Below, piece after piece: positions 1-5,043 of a DNA stretch of 5,043 nt. The first letter of the stretch is position 1. Each line of letters begins with the position of its first letter. The stretch comes from Caulobacteraceae bacterium (GTDB lineage: Bacteria; Pseudomonadota; Alphaproteobacteria; Caulobacterales; Caulobacteraceae), in NCBI GenBank assembly GCA_947479185.1, contig CANJYY010000238.1, forward strand, positions 1 through 5,043. The letters are read 5' to 3'. A program made the position numbers and the translations under genes. The notes beneath the pieces are model-generated. The model saw nothing but the letters and a program-made list of their open reading frames with translations. It was not told the DNA's origin and searched no databases.

Positions 1-7
1 AGCGCCG

Positions 8-352
8 ATGACCTTCCGCGAGATCGAGGCGCTGATCGACGCCCCGCTTCCGCCGGCCGCGCGGCGTCACCGGGCCTGGTGGAGCAACAATCCCGACAAC
101 AGCGTCATTACCCGGACCTGGCGCGCCGCCGGGTTTCGCGCCTTTCAGGTCGATATGGCGGGCGAGACCCTCACGTTTCGCCGCGATGAGGCCGGGGTCC
201 CGTCCACCCCGGCGCCGGCCCAACCGGCTGGGGGTCCTCAGGCGGGCCTGATCGAGCGACTTCGGGCGCGGCTGGGGGGAACGGTCCGGATCCCGTACGG
301 CGTCGATCTTACCGAGCCGACCGGCGAAGTCTGGGACGCGGAAATCCAGTGA
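8..352 (+). CDS. Putative antitoxin: WWSN-motif N-terminal domain with VapB-like tail (start uncertain, possibly 5'-partial)
   Basis: Small 114-residue protein from the ATG at position 8. Residues 1-59 form one compact domain (TFREIEALI, LPPAARRHRAWWSN at 14-27, W38, AGF, VDM, LTFRR). It resembles a widespread small domain of unknown function, which I recall as the DUF7662 type. Residues 60-79 are a Pro/Ala-rich linker. Residues 81-114 (LIERLRARLGGT, then IPYGVDLTEPTGEVWDAE) resemble the C-terminal tail by which VapB/Phd-type antitoxins wrap a PIN toxin. The stop codon overlaps the next gene's GTG by four bases, as in toxin-antitoxin operons. The inferred role is antitoxin and autorepressor, with the N-terminal domain possibly binding DNA; neither function is proven here. 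The reading frame stays open to the window edge, only seven bases precede the ATG, and relatives often carry extra residues before TFxEIE. The true start may therefore lie outside the window. No ribosome binding site can be judged. Confidence 0.75.
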   Translation: MTFREIEALIDAPLPPAARRHRAWWSNNPDNSVITRTWRAAGFRAFQVDMAGETLTFRRDEAGVPSTPAPAQPAGGPQAGLIERLRARLGGTVRIPYGVDLTEPTGEVWDAEIQ

Positions 353-747
353 CCGCCATCCTCCTCGACACCTGCGCCGCCCTCTGGCTGGCCAACGGCA
401 GTCCGCTGGCGGACGGGGCGCTCGAGGCCCTCGAGGGCTGTGACGGCATCTTCGTCAGCCCGGCCAGCGCCTGGGAGCTCGGCCAGTTGGCTTCGCGGCG
501 GAGACTGTCCCTGTCGATGGACACCCTGTTGTGGTGGGACGCTCTTCTGGACGCCGGCGTTCAGCGGGCCGGGATGGACGCGGCGATCCTGATCGCCTCA
601 TCAACCCTGCCCGGCGCGCAGATCCGCGACCCCATCGACCGGATCATCGTCGCCACCGCCCGGTCCCGGGGGTTCCAGATCATGACCCGCGACCGGCCGA
701 TCCTGACCTACGCCGCCGCCGGGTACGTTCAGGCGATCGCCTGCTGA
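349..747 (+). CDS. vapC: PIN-domain ribonuclease toxin, VapC-like
   Basis: A 132-residue single-domain PIN protein, the normal size for VapC toxins, which are Mg2+-dependent ribonucleases that cut tRNA, rRNA or mRNA when free of antitoxin. The acidic active-site set is complete: D7 in LLDTCAALWL, E43 in SPASAWELG, D97 in DPIDRIIVATA (with D94 beside it) and D115 in MTRDRPIL. The protein therefore looks catalytically intact. The SAWELG and DPIDR patterns place it in the branch of PIN toxins usually paired with short Phd/VapB-like antitoxins. Translation starts at GTG 349, overlapping the upstream stop as GTGA, which implies coupled translation. A weak GGAAA lies at 340-344. The downstream end abuts the xth stop codon with no spacer and no terminator. 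The RNA target cannot be read from the sequence. Confidence 0.9.
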   Translation: MTAILLDTCAALWLANGSPLADGALEALEGCDGIFVSPASAWELGQLASRRRLSLSMDTLLWWDALLDAGVQRAGMDAAILIASSTLPGAQIRDPIDRIIVATARSRGFQIMTRDRPILTYAAAGYVQAIAC

Positions 748-1554
748 TCAGATCTTGAAGTCGGCCGTGACCGGAGCGTGGTCGCTGGGCTTGTCCCAGC
801 CGCGCACGTCGTCATGGATGCGGGCCTGGGCCCGGCCGGTGGCGAAGGCGGATTCGCGCAGGCCGGGCGTGACCAGGATGTGGTCCAGCAGCAGGCCGCG
901 GTTGGATTGGCGGAAGTCGGCGGCGCGATAGCTCCACCAACTGGCCAGCTTCTCCGGCTCGGGCGTCGCCTCACGGACCAGGTTGCTGAAGCCCAGCGAC
1001 GCCTCCAGCGCCCGGAAGGCCTCGATCTCCACCGGGGTGTGGCTGACGATCTTCGACATGTAGCGGTGGTTCCAGACGTCGAACTCGCCGGGGGCCACGT
1101 TGAGGTCGCCGGTGACCACCAGCGGGGCCTTCGGATCGCGTTTGGCCAGCTCGGCCGTCAGCTTGCCGTAGAAGTCGAGCTTGTGGTCGAACTTGGGGTT
1201 CGCGGCGCGATCGGGCGTGTCGCCGCCGGCCGGGATGTAGAAGTTGTGGATCTCGATCCCGGCGACCTTCGCCCCGACGCAGCGGGCGTGACCCTCGCGG
1301 CAGACGTCGAGCGGCGGGGCGTCCTCGATCGGCAGGCGCGAGGCGATGGCCACGCCATGCCAGCCCTTCTGGCCGGCGATGCGGAAATGGTTGAAGCCGA
1401 GGGCCTCGAACATCGCCGTGGGGAACTCATGCGTCTGGCACTTGATCTCCTGCAGGCACAGGACATCGGGGGCGATCTCGTCGACCATCCGGCCGATGAG
1501 TTCGCCGCGCGGGCGGACGGAGTTGATATTCCAGGTGGCGAGACGCAGGCGCAT
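748..1554 (-). CDS. xthA: Exodeoxyribonuclease III / AP endonuclease (ExoIII family)
   Basis: A 268-residue protein, the same length as E. coli ExoIII, made of one endonuclease/exonuclease/phosphatase fold. It cleaves 5' of abasic sites and removes 3'-blocking groups in base-excision repair in the cytoplasm. Catalytic motifs are all present: N9 in TWNIN, E36 in LQEIK, Y106 in NFYIPAGG, D150 and N152 in GDLNVAP, W206 in SWWSYR, D224 in NRGLLLDHIL, and D258/H259 in KPSDHAPV. I chose ATG 1554 because MRLRLATWNIN fits the family start. An in-frame ATG at 1572 would add six residues. A TTG at 1581 falls inside the T-tract of the upstream terminator and is unlikely. No strong Shine-Dalgarno is visible for any of them. 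The gene lies only about 30 bases beyond a strong minus-strand terminator hairpin, so its transcription is either attenuated or starts from a promoter I cannot see. Confidence 0.93.
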   Translation of the reverse strand: MRLRLATWNINSVRPRGELIGRMVDEIAPDVLCLQEIKCQTHEFPTAMFEALGFNHFRIAGQKGWHGVAIASRLPIEDAPPLDVCREGHARCVGAKVAGIEIHNFYIPAGGDTPDRAANPKFDHKLDFYGKLTAELAKRDPKAPLVVTGDLNVAPGEFDVWNHRYMSKIVSHTPVEIEAFRALEASLGFSNLVREATPEPEKLASWWSYRAADFRQSNRGLLLDHILVTPGLRESAFATGRAQARIHDDVRGWDKPSDHAPVTADFKI

Positions 1555-1579
1555 GGATTCCAGATAAGCCATTCTGGCC

Positions 1580-1619
1580 AAAAGAAAAACGCCCGGACGC
1601 GGGTGAGGCGTCCGGGCGT
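1580..1619 (-). terminator. Strong intrinsic terminator, minus strand
   Basis: A perfect 12-bp inverted repeat, ACGCCCGGACGC at 1589-1600 and GCGTCCGGGCGT at 1608-1619, encloses a 7-base loop. On the minus strand the stem is followed at once by TTTTTCTTTT (1589 down to 1580), the textbook Rho-independent form. On the plus strand the hairpin is followed by GAAAAG, so it works only for leftward transcription. It lies about 170 bases past the lolA-type stop codon and about 30 bases before the xth start. It could end read-through from ftsK-lolA, end a small RNA started at about 1707, or attenuate xth. Confidence 0.9.
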
Positions 1620-1707
1620 GAAAAGTTGTCTCTCATGCCGTGGCCGGGAGGGGATAGGTTCCGGCACGGTATCTCAGGGGTGCGCGAGGTCGGGCGCGCA
1701 ATCCATG
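1580..1707 (-). ncRNA. Candidate small RNA of ~125 nt (or attenuated 5' leader of xth)
   Basis: This transcript is defined by a predicted sigma70 promoter (1714-1743) and the strong terminator at 1580-1619. Between them lies a hairpin at 1638-1669: a nine-pair stem with one bulged base, whose 13-base loop on the minus strand is AACCTATCCCCTC. It is followed by a mostly unpaired stretch (about 1620-1637) and the terminator stem. C-rich loops able to pair with Shine-Dalgarno sequences are a recurring feature of alphaproteobacterial trans-acting small RNAs. That comparison is established knowledge; its application here is inference. No long coding frame that makes sense lies inside; the only tidy one is a 10-codon ORF at 1674-1706. 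I do not recognise it as a named RNA family. The alternative is a leader controlling xth by conditional termination. Confidence 0.4.
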
Positions 1708-1713
1708 AGTGGC

Positions 1714-1743
1714 ATTATCGCAACTTGTGAACAGAAACGTCAA
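1714..1743 (-). promoter_or_regulatory. Predicted sigma70 promoter reading toward xth
   Basis: Minus-strand -35 TTGACG (1743-1738, five of six consensus), an 18-base spacer, and -10 GATAAT (1719-1714, five of six consensus). The expected start of transcription is near 1707-1706. In a genome this GC-rich such a close match to both boxes is unlikely to be chance. It lies after the lolA-type stop codon, so it serves a separate transcript: the candidate small RNA and/or xth. Confidence 0.6.
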
Positions 1744-1748
1744 CCGTG

Positions 1749-1777
1749 ATTCGCAACGAAGGTTGCATGTTGCGAAT
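1749..1777. repeat. 9-bp perfect inverted repeat just upstream of the promoter (possible operator)
   Basis: ATTCGCAAC (1749-1757) and GTTGCGAAT (1769-1777) are exact reverse complements separated by 11 bases, with arm centres 20 bp apart (about two helical turns). The right-hand promoter box begins only five bases away, so the repeat is centred near -56 relative to the predicted start, a usual place for an activator or repressor. A further CGCAAC half-copy occurs at 1719-1724, overlapping the promoter. A CcrM-type GATTC site (1748-1752) overlaps the left arm. As RNA it could fold after the lolA-type stop codon, but no T-run follows, so it is a poor terminator. Confidence 0.5.
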
Positions 1778-1786
1778 GTGTCACAA

Positions 1787-2404
1787 TCACGCGCGGCGCG
1801 ACGGGGCCTGCGGGAAGGGCGCGCGGAACAGCCCGGGATCGAGATCGCCGGCGCGCACCAGGCTGGTCAGACGCACCTGGGTCTCGGCGTTGCGGGCGTC
1901 GGTGATCTTCCAGCCGAGCAGCTGCATGGGCGCATCGCCGAAGGTCAGGACGATCTGGCCGCGAGTCTTGCCGACCCGGTCCTGGGCCGTCAGCTCGAAG
2001 CCGTTGGCCAGGCGGTTCACCCGGGTCACCGTCACGCCGCGATCCAGTCGGATCTCGTCGGCGAGAAACAGCTTCAGCGGCGTCTGGCTGAGGAAGTAGC
2101 GATTGACCGTCTTGAGCCGCTTGTCGGCGACCGAGACGACCTTGCCGTCCGACACCACCAGCAGGCTGGACGGGGCGTCATACTCGAAGCGCGCGCGGCC
2201 GGGGCGCTGCATGTAGAGCAGGCCCTGGCTGACCGAACCGCGCGGATCGGTCTGCACGAAGCGGCCGCGGGCCGTGGGCATGCCCTGCAGGTAGGCCACG
2301 GCCTTGTCGACCAGCGCCTGGTCGGCGGCGGGCAGGGCGAGGGCCGGGCCCGCCAGCATCAGGGCGGGGGCGGCGAGGAGCAGGGCGCGGCGGGTGGTGT
2401 CCAT
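1787..2404 (-). CDS. lolA: LolA-family outer-membrane lipoprotein carrier
   Basis: A 205-residue exported protein. Residues 1-23 are a signal peptide with Arg5-Arg6, a hydrophobic stretch (ALLLAAPALML) and an AxA site at 21-23, so cleavage is predicted before LPAADQ. The mature part has the LolA pattern: GRFVQTD near 47-53, QGLLYMQRPG at 60-69, RFEYDAP at 72-78, then alternating beta strands forming the half-barrel that shields lipoprotein acyl chains. LolA takes lipoproteins from the LolCDE transporter across the periplasm. Alphaproteobacteria generally lack a recognisable LolB, so the carrier may also do the insertion step (known for a Caulobacter LolA; inferred here). ATG 2404 is chosen because it starts the signal peptide directly; the ribosome binding site is weak. 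It begins 44 bases after ftsK on the same strand with no terminator between them, so the two are probably co-transcribed. Confidence 0.88.
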   Translation of the reverse strand: MDTTRRALLLAAPALMLAGPALALPAADQALVDKAVAYLQGMPTARGRFVQTDPRGSVSQGLLYMQRPGRARFEYDAPSSLLVVSDGKVVSVADKRLKTVNRYFLSQTPLKLFLADEIRLDRGVTVTRVNRLANGFELTAQDRVGKTRGQIVLTFGDAPMQLLGWKITDARNAETQVRLTSLVRAGDLDPGLFRAPFPQAPSRRA

Positions 2405-2448
2405 GGAACTCGTCTAACAGCTCCCGGCGGCGAATCTAGGGCGCCCGG

Positions 2449-4854
2449 CTAGGGTGGGGGCCCGACGAGGATTTCGCGCTTGCCGGCGTGGTTGGCGGGA
2501 CCAACAACCCCCTCCTGCTCCATCCGTTCCATCAGCGAGGCGGCGCGGTTGTAGCCGATCTGCAGCCGGCGCTGGATGTAGCTGGTCGAGGCCTTGCCGT
2601 CGCGGGTGACCACGGCCACGGCCTTGTCGTACAGGCCGCCGTCGCCGCCGCCGTTCTCGTCGCCGAAGGCCAGGCCGCCCTGGCCTTCGTCGGCCTCGTC
2701 CTCGGCCCCCGCGGTGACCTCGTCGAGATACTGCGGGCTGCCCTGCTCGCGCAGGAACTTGGCCACGGCGGCGACCTCCTCGTCGGCCACGAACGGGCCG
2801 TGCAGGCGGGTCAGGCGGCCGCCCGAGCCGCCGGCCATGTAGAGCATGTCGCCATGACCGAGCAGCTGCTCGGCGCCCTGCTCGCCGAGGATGGTGCGGC
2901 TGTCGATGCGCGAGGTGACCTGGAAGCTGATGCGGGTCGGGAAGTTGGCCTTGATCGTGCCGGTGATCACGTCGACCGACGGGCGCTGGGTGGCCATGAT
3001 CAGGTGGATGCCGGCGGCGCGGGCCATCTGGGCCAGCCGCTGCACGGCGCCCTCGATGTCCTTGCCGGCGACCATCATCAGGTCGGCGACCTCGTCGATG
3101 ACCACCACCAGATAGGGCATGTGCTCGGGACGGATCTTCTCGCTCTCGAAGATCGGCCGGCCGGCGTCATCGAAGCCGGTCTGGACCGTGCGCTCGAAGT
3201 GCTCGCCCTTGTCGATCGCCTCCTTGGCGCGCTCGTTGTAGGCGGCGATGCCGCGCACGCCGATCTTGGCCATGCGGCGATAGCGGTCCTCCATCTCGCG
3301 CACCGTCCACTTCAGGGCGACGATGGCCTTCTTGGAGTCGGTCACCACCGGCGCCAGCAGGTGCGGGATGCCGTCGTAGACGCTGAGCTCGAGCATCTTC
3401 GGGTCGATCATGATGAACCGGCACTGATCCGGGCTCAGGCGGTAGAGGATCGACAGGATCATGGCGTTCAGGCCGACCGACTTGCCCGAACCGGTGGTCC
3501 CGGCGATCAGCAGGTGGGGCATCTTGGCCAGGTCGGCGATGTAGGGCTCGCCGCCGATCGTCTCGCCCAGCGCCATCGGCAGGGTCTGCGACTGTTTCTC
3601 GTAGTCGGCGCTGGCCAGCAGGTCGCGCAGATAGACCGTCTCGCGCTTGGTGTTGGGCAGTTCGAGCGCGATGGCGTTGCGGCCCTGGACCACCGAGACG
3701 CGGCAGGCGGCCACGCCCATCGAGCGGGAGATGTCGTCGGCCAGGGCCACGACGCGGGCGTGCTTCACACCGGGGGCCGGCACCAGCTCGTACAGGGTCA
3801 CGACCGGACCCGGGCGGATCTGGTCGATGGCGCCGCGCACGCCGAACTCGGCCAGCACGCTCTCCAGCAGCCGGGCGTTCTGGCGCAGGCCTTCCTCGTC
3901 GAAGTTGCCGGCGCGGGGCTTGGGCTTGGCGAGGATGGCAAGCTCCGGAAGCATGAAGCCGCCGGGCTGGACGAAATCGAAGGTCTTCTGCTGCTCGCGC
4001 ACCTCGCGGCCGCTGCTCTTCGGCATGGCCTTGGGCGGCTTGATCGCCGGCTCGCCGTCGACCGACCGGGCCGCGGGGGCCTGGATCGGGGTAGGGGTCT
4101 GGGCGGCGGGAACGGCGTCCTCGGCGAAGGTCAGGGGTTTGGCCGCCCGTTCAGCGCGGCGACGCACGGCCGGGGCCTTGGCCGGCGTGGGCAGGGGCGC
4201 GGGCGCCGGGGCGTGGCGGGTGCGGTCCACAAGACGCTCCAGGGCCCCGCCGGCGGCGTCGGCCATGCCTTCGCGACTGGCGCCCAGGGCGAGCGCCAGA
4301 CCGGTCGCGCCGAGCGCCAGCAGGATCAGGCCGGCGAACCAGCCCGAGGCCGGGATATGGGCGAAGGCCAGCAGGCCGGAGAGGCCGCCGAGCAGGGTGT
4401 CGCCCCAGAAGCCGCCGAGGCCGCCGGCCAGCGCCCAGCTCTTCGGCGGGGTCGGACCCGACAGGGCCCCGGCCATGGCGAACACCGCCGCCACGCCGAT
4501 CGCCGCCCGGATGCGCATCGGACCACGCCCGGCCCCCGGATCGTGCTCCATCACCCGGGCCAGACCGAACACGATCATCAGCAGGGCCAGGCCCCAGGCC
4601 GCCAGGCCGAGCGACTGCAGACAGACATCGGCCATCAGCGCGCCGGCGCCGCCGAGCAGGTTGGTCGCCGCCATGGCCGAGGCCGCGTTGAGGCTGGGGT
4701 CGGCCGAATTCCAGCTGGCGAAGGCCGCGATCAACGCCGCGCCGAACGCCGCGATGAAGCCGCCGCGCAGCCGCGTGGTCAGCGGACGCGCCCAGGCCCA
4801 GGCGACGAGTTCCATCGCCATCTCCAGCCCCGATCGCCGCATCGCCCGCGCCAT
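2449..4854 (-). CDS. ftsK: FtsK DNA translocase, divisome-linked
   Basis: An 801-residue FtsK/SpoIIIE protein. Residues 1-192 are the membrane part, with hydrophobic helices near 31-47, 78-99, 115-133 and 172-192 and perhaps one at 143-165. Residues about 214-298 are an Ala/Pro/Lys linker, far shorter than in E. coli. The alpha domain follows, then the RecA-like beta motor with Walker A GTTGSGKS at 452-459 (K458) and Walker B VVVIDE ending D587-E588. The C-terminal winged-helix gamma domain (about 739-801, GGLYDKAVAVV and SYIQRRLQIGYNRA), which reads KOPS motifs and activates XerCD, is present. The hexamer pumps DNA across the closing septum to finish chromosome segregation. The start is uncertain: ATG 4854 has GGGGA six bases upstream; ATG 4815 has GGAG six bases upstream and would give 788 residues; ATG 4842 and TTG 4860 are weaker. 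It is followed by the lolA-type gene in the same orientation. Confidence 0.96.
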   Translation of the reverse strand: MARAMRRSGLEMAMELVAWAWARPLTTRLRGGFIAAFGAALIAAFASWNSADPSLNAASAMAATNLLGGAGALMADVCLQSLGLAAWGLALLMIVFGLARVMEHDPGAGRGPMRIRAAIGVAAVFAMAGALSGPTPPKSWALAGGLGGFWGDTLLGGLSGLLAFAHIPASGWFAGLILLALGATGLALALGASREGMADAAGGALERLVDRTRHAPAPAPLPTPAKAPAVRRRAERAAKPLTFAEDAVPAAQTPTPIQAPAARSVDGEPAIKPPKAMPKSSGREVREQQKTFDFVQPGGFMLPELAILAKPKPRAGNFDEEGLRQNARLLESVLAEFGVRGAIDQIRPGPVVTLYELVPAPGVKHARVVALADDISRSMGVAACRVSVVQGRNAIALELPNTKRETVYLRDLLASADYEKQSQTLPMALGETIGGEPYIADLAKMPHLLIAGTTGSGKSVGLNAMILSILYRLSPDQCRFIMIDPKMLELSVYDGIPHLLAPVVTDSKKAIVALKWTVREMEDRYRRMAKIGVRGIAAYNERAKEAIDKGEHFERTVQTGFDDAGRPIFESEKIRPEHMPYLVVVIDEVADLMMVAGKDIEGAVQRLAQMARAAGIHLIMATQRPSVDVITGTIKANFPTRISFQVTSRIDSRTILGEQGAEQLLGHGDMLYMAGGSGGRLTRLHGPFVADEEVAAVAKFLREQGSPQYLDEVTAGAEDEADEGQGGLAFGDENGGGDGGLYDKAVAVVTRDGKASTSYIQRRLQIGYNRAASLMERMEQEGVVGPANHAGKREILVGPPP

Positions 4855-4899
4855 CCACAATCCCCGATCCCGTGACCGCCCGTTGTCGCGCGCAGAGGG

Positions 4900-4914
4900 T
4901 TAAGGGGCGTTTAC
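4900..4914. promoter_or_regulatory. Possible CtrA box upstream of ftsK
   Basis: Read on the minus strand the sequence is GTAA-N7-TTAA followed by CC, seven of eight bases of the CtrA consensus TTAA-N7-TTAA. It lies 46 bases before the ATG at 4854, in otherwise GC-rich DNA, a location suited to cell-cycle control of a division gene. No clear -10 element is visible downstream of it. The assignment depends on the organism being a Caulobacter relative. Confidence 0.35.
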
Positions 4915-4930
4915 TTTGGCCATATCCTTT

Positions 4931-4980
4931 CCTCCCCTCGTCAGAGGGGAGGGGGACCAGCCGGAGGCTGGTGGAGGGGG
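4931..4980. repeat. G-rich double-hairpin element, probably a dispersed intergenic repeat
   Basis: Two adjacent hairpins. CCTCCCCTC (4931-4939) pairs perfectly with GAGGGGAGG (4944-4952) around a GTCA loop. ACCAGCC (4956-4962) pairs with GGCTGGT (4966-4972) around GGA. The second stem is flanked on both sides by G-runs (GGGGAGGGGG before it, GGAGGGGG after it). This arrangement, a short variable stem framed by GGGGGACC and GGTGGAGGGGG, is one I recognise as common between genes in Caulobacterales and related genomes, resembling REP/BIME elements; copy number cannot be checked here. No T-run follows in either direction, so it is not a standard terminator. Confidence 0.6.
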
Positions 4981-5043
4981 CAGCGCGACTGCGAACGGCC
5001 CCGTTCTGAATTCCGGTCGTTCCGAAGACTCCGGCGCGGGGGG
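4981..5043. other. Unassigned intergenic end of window
   Basis: These 63 bases to the right of the G-rich repeat show no convincing coding frame, hairpin with T-run, or promoter pair. A single GACTC methylation-type site occurs at 5027-5031. The next gene on this side lies outside the window. Confidence 0.4.

Noticed and set aside
1427..1667. Minus-strand frames entering xth from ATG 1636 or GTG 1667
   Set aside because: They read through the terminator stem and then overlap xth out of frame, giving Arg/Pro/Ser-rich products with no domain.
778..1749. A plus-strand open frame of about 323 codons opposite xth
   Set aside because: It is antisense to an exonuclease III gene with full catalytic residues, has low-complexity composition, and crosses the terminator and promoter region.
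1749..1777. The inverted repeat as an intrinsic terminator for the lolA-type gene
   Set aside because: The stem is only 9 bp with an 11-base loop and is followed on the minus strand by CACGGTTGACG rather than a T-run; an operator-like site fits better.
1709..2452. Plus-strand open frame opposite the lolA-type gene
   Set aside because: Gly/Ala/Arg/His-rich shadow with no recognisable domain; the minus-strand frame has a signal peptide and LolA pattern.
2436..2454. GGGCGCCC palindrome and CTAGGG direct repeat between ftsK and lolA
   Set aside because: Short, overlaps the ftsK stop region, no T-run on either side; expected by chance at this base composition.
2488..4875. A plus-strand open frame of about 795 codons running opposite ftsK
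   Set aside because: It mirrors ftsK codon for codon; its product is Gly/His/Arg/Ala-rich with no domain, an artefact of high G+C that removes stops from the opposite strand. ftsK on the minus strand has all expected motifs.
3647..4903. Plus-strand open frame of about 418 codons opposite the ftsK membrane and linker region
   Set aside because: Ser/Ala/Arg/Pro-rich composition typical of antisense frames in high-GC DNA; it runs over the probable ftsK start and upstream site.
1..5043. CRISPR arrays, tRNA, rRNA, insertion sequences, prophage or attachment sites
   Set aside because: No regularly spaced direct repeats, no cloverleaf-like or rRNA sequence, no transposase or integrase coding frame, and no terminal inverted repeats with target duplication were seen.

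Overview
The window is about 70% G+C, with strong third-position bias, divided into ordinary bacterial genes. The ftsK / lolA-type / exonuclease III protein sequences and the gene order read as an alphaproteobacterium, most likely Caulobacteraceae (Caulobacter, Phenylobacterium or Brevundimonas-like). That placement rests on recognition, not on a search.

Layout. On the + strand, positions 1-747 hold a two-gene cassette. The first gene is a small protein with a WWSN-type N-terminal domain and an antitoxin-like C-terminal tail. It overlaps by 4 bases (GTGA) a PIN-domain (VapC-like) toxin gene. On the minus strand, reading right to left, come ftsK (DNA translocase of the divisome), a lolA-family periplasmic lipoprotein carrier 44 bases downstream, and xth (exonuclease III / AP endonuclease). 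The PIN gene and xth converge with no spacer at all. Their stop codons are adjacent and together make the palindrome TGATCA.

Non-coding parts. The 232-base gap between the lolA-type gene and xth (1555-1786) is the densest regulatory stretch. In minus-strand order it holds a 9-bp inverted repeat, a near-consensus sigma70 promoter (TTGACG, 18 bases, GATAAT), a hairpin with a C-rich loop, and a perfect 12-bp stem followed by a T-rich tract. This is the layout of a free-standing small RNA of about 125 nt, or of an attenuated leader for xth. The gap upstream of ftsK (4855-5043) holds a possible CtrA box and a G-rich double-hairpin element that looks like a dispersed intergenic repeat. The last ~60 bases show nothing I can name.

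How the genes fit together. ftsK, lolA and xth are housekeeping genes for chromosome segregation and division, outer-membrane lipoprotein sorting and base-excision repair. The toxin-antitoxin pair is accessory and sits tail to tail with them. The two observations most worth following are the promoter-hairpin-terminator unit before xth and the unusual domain make-up of the putative antitoxin.
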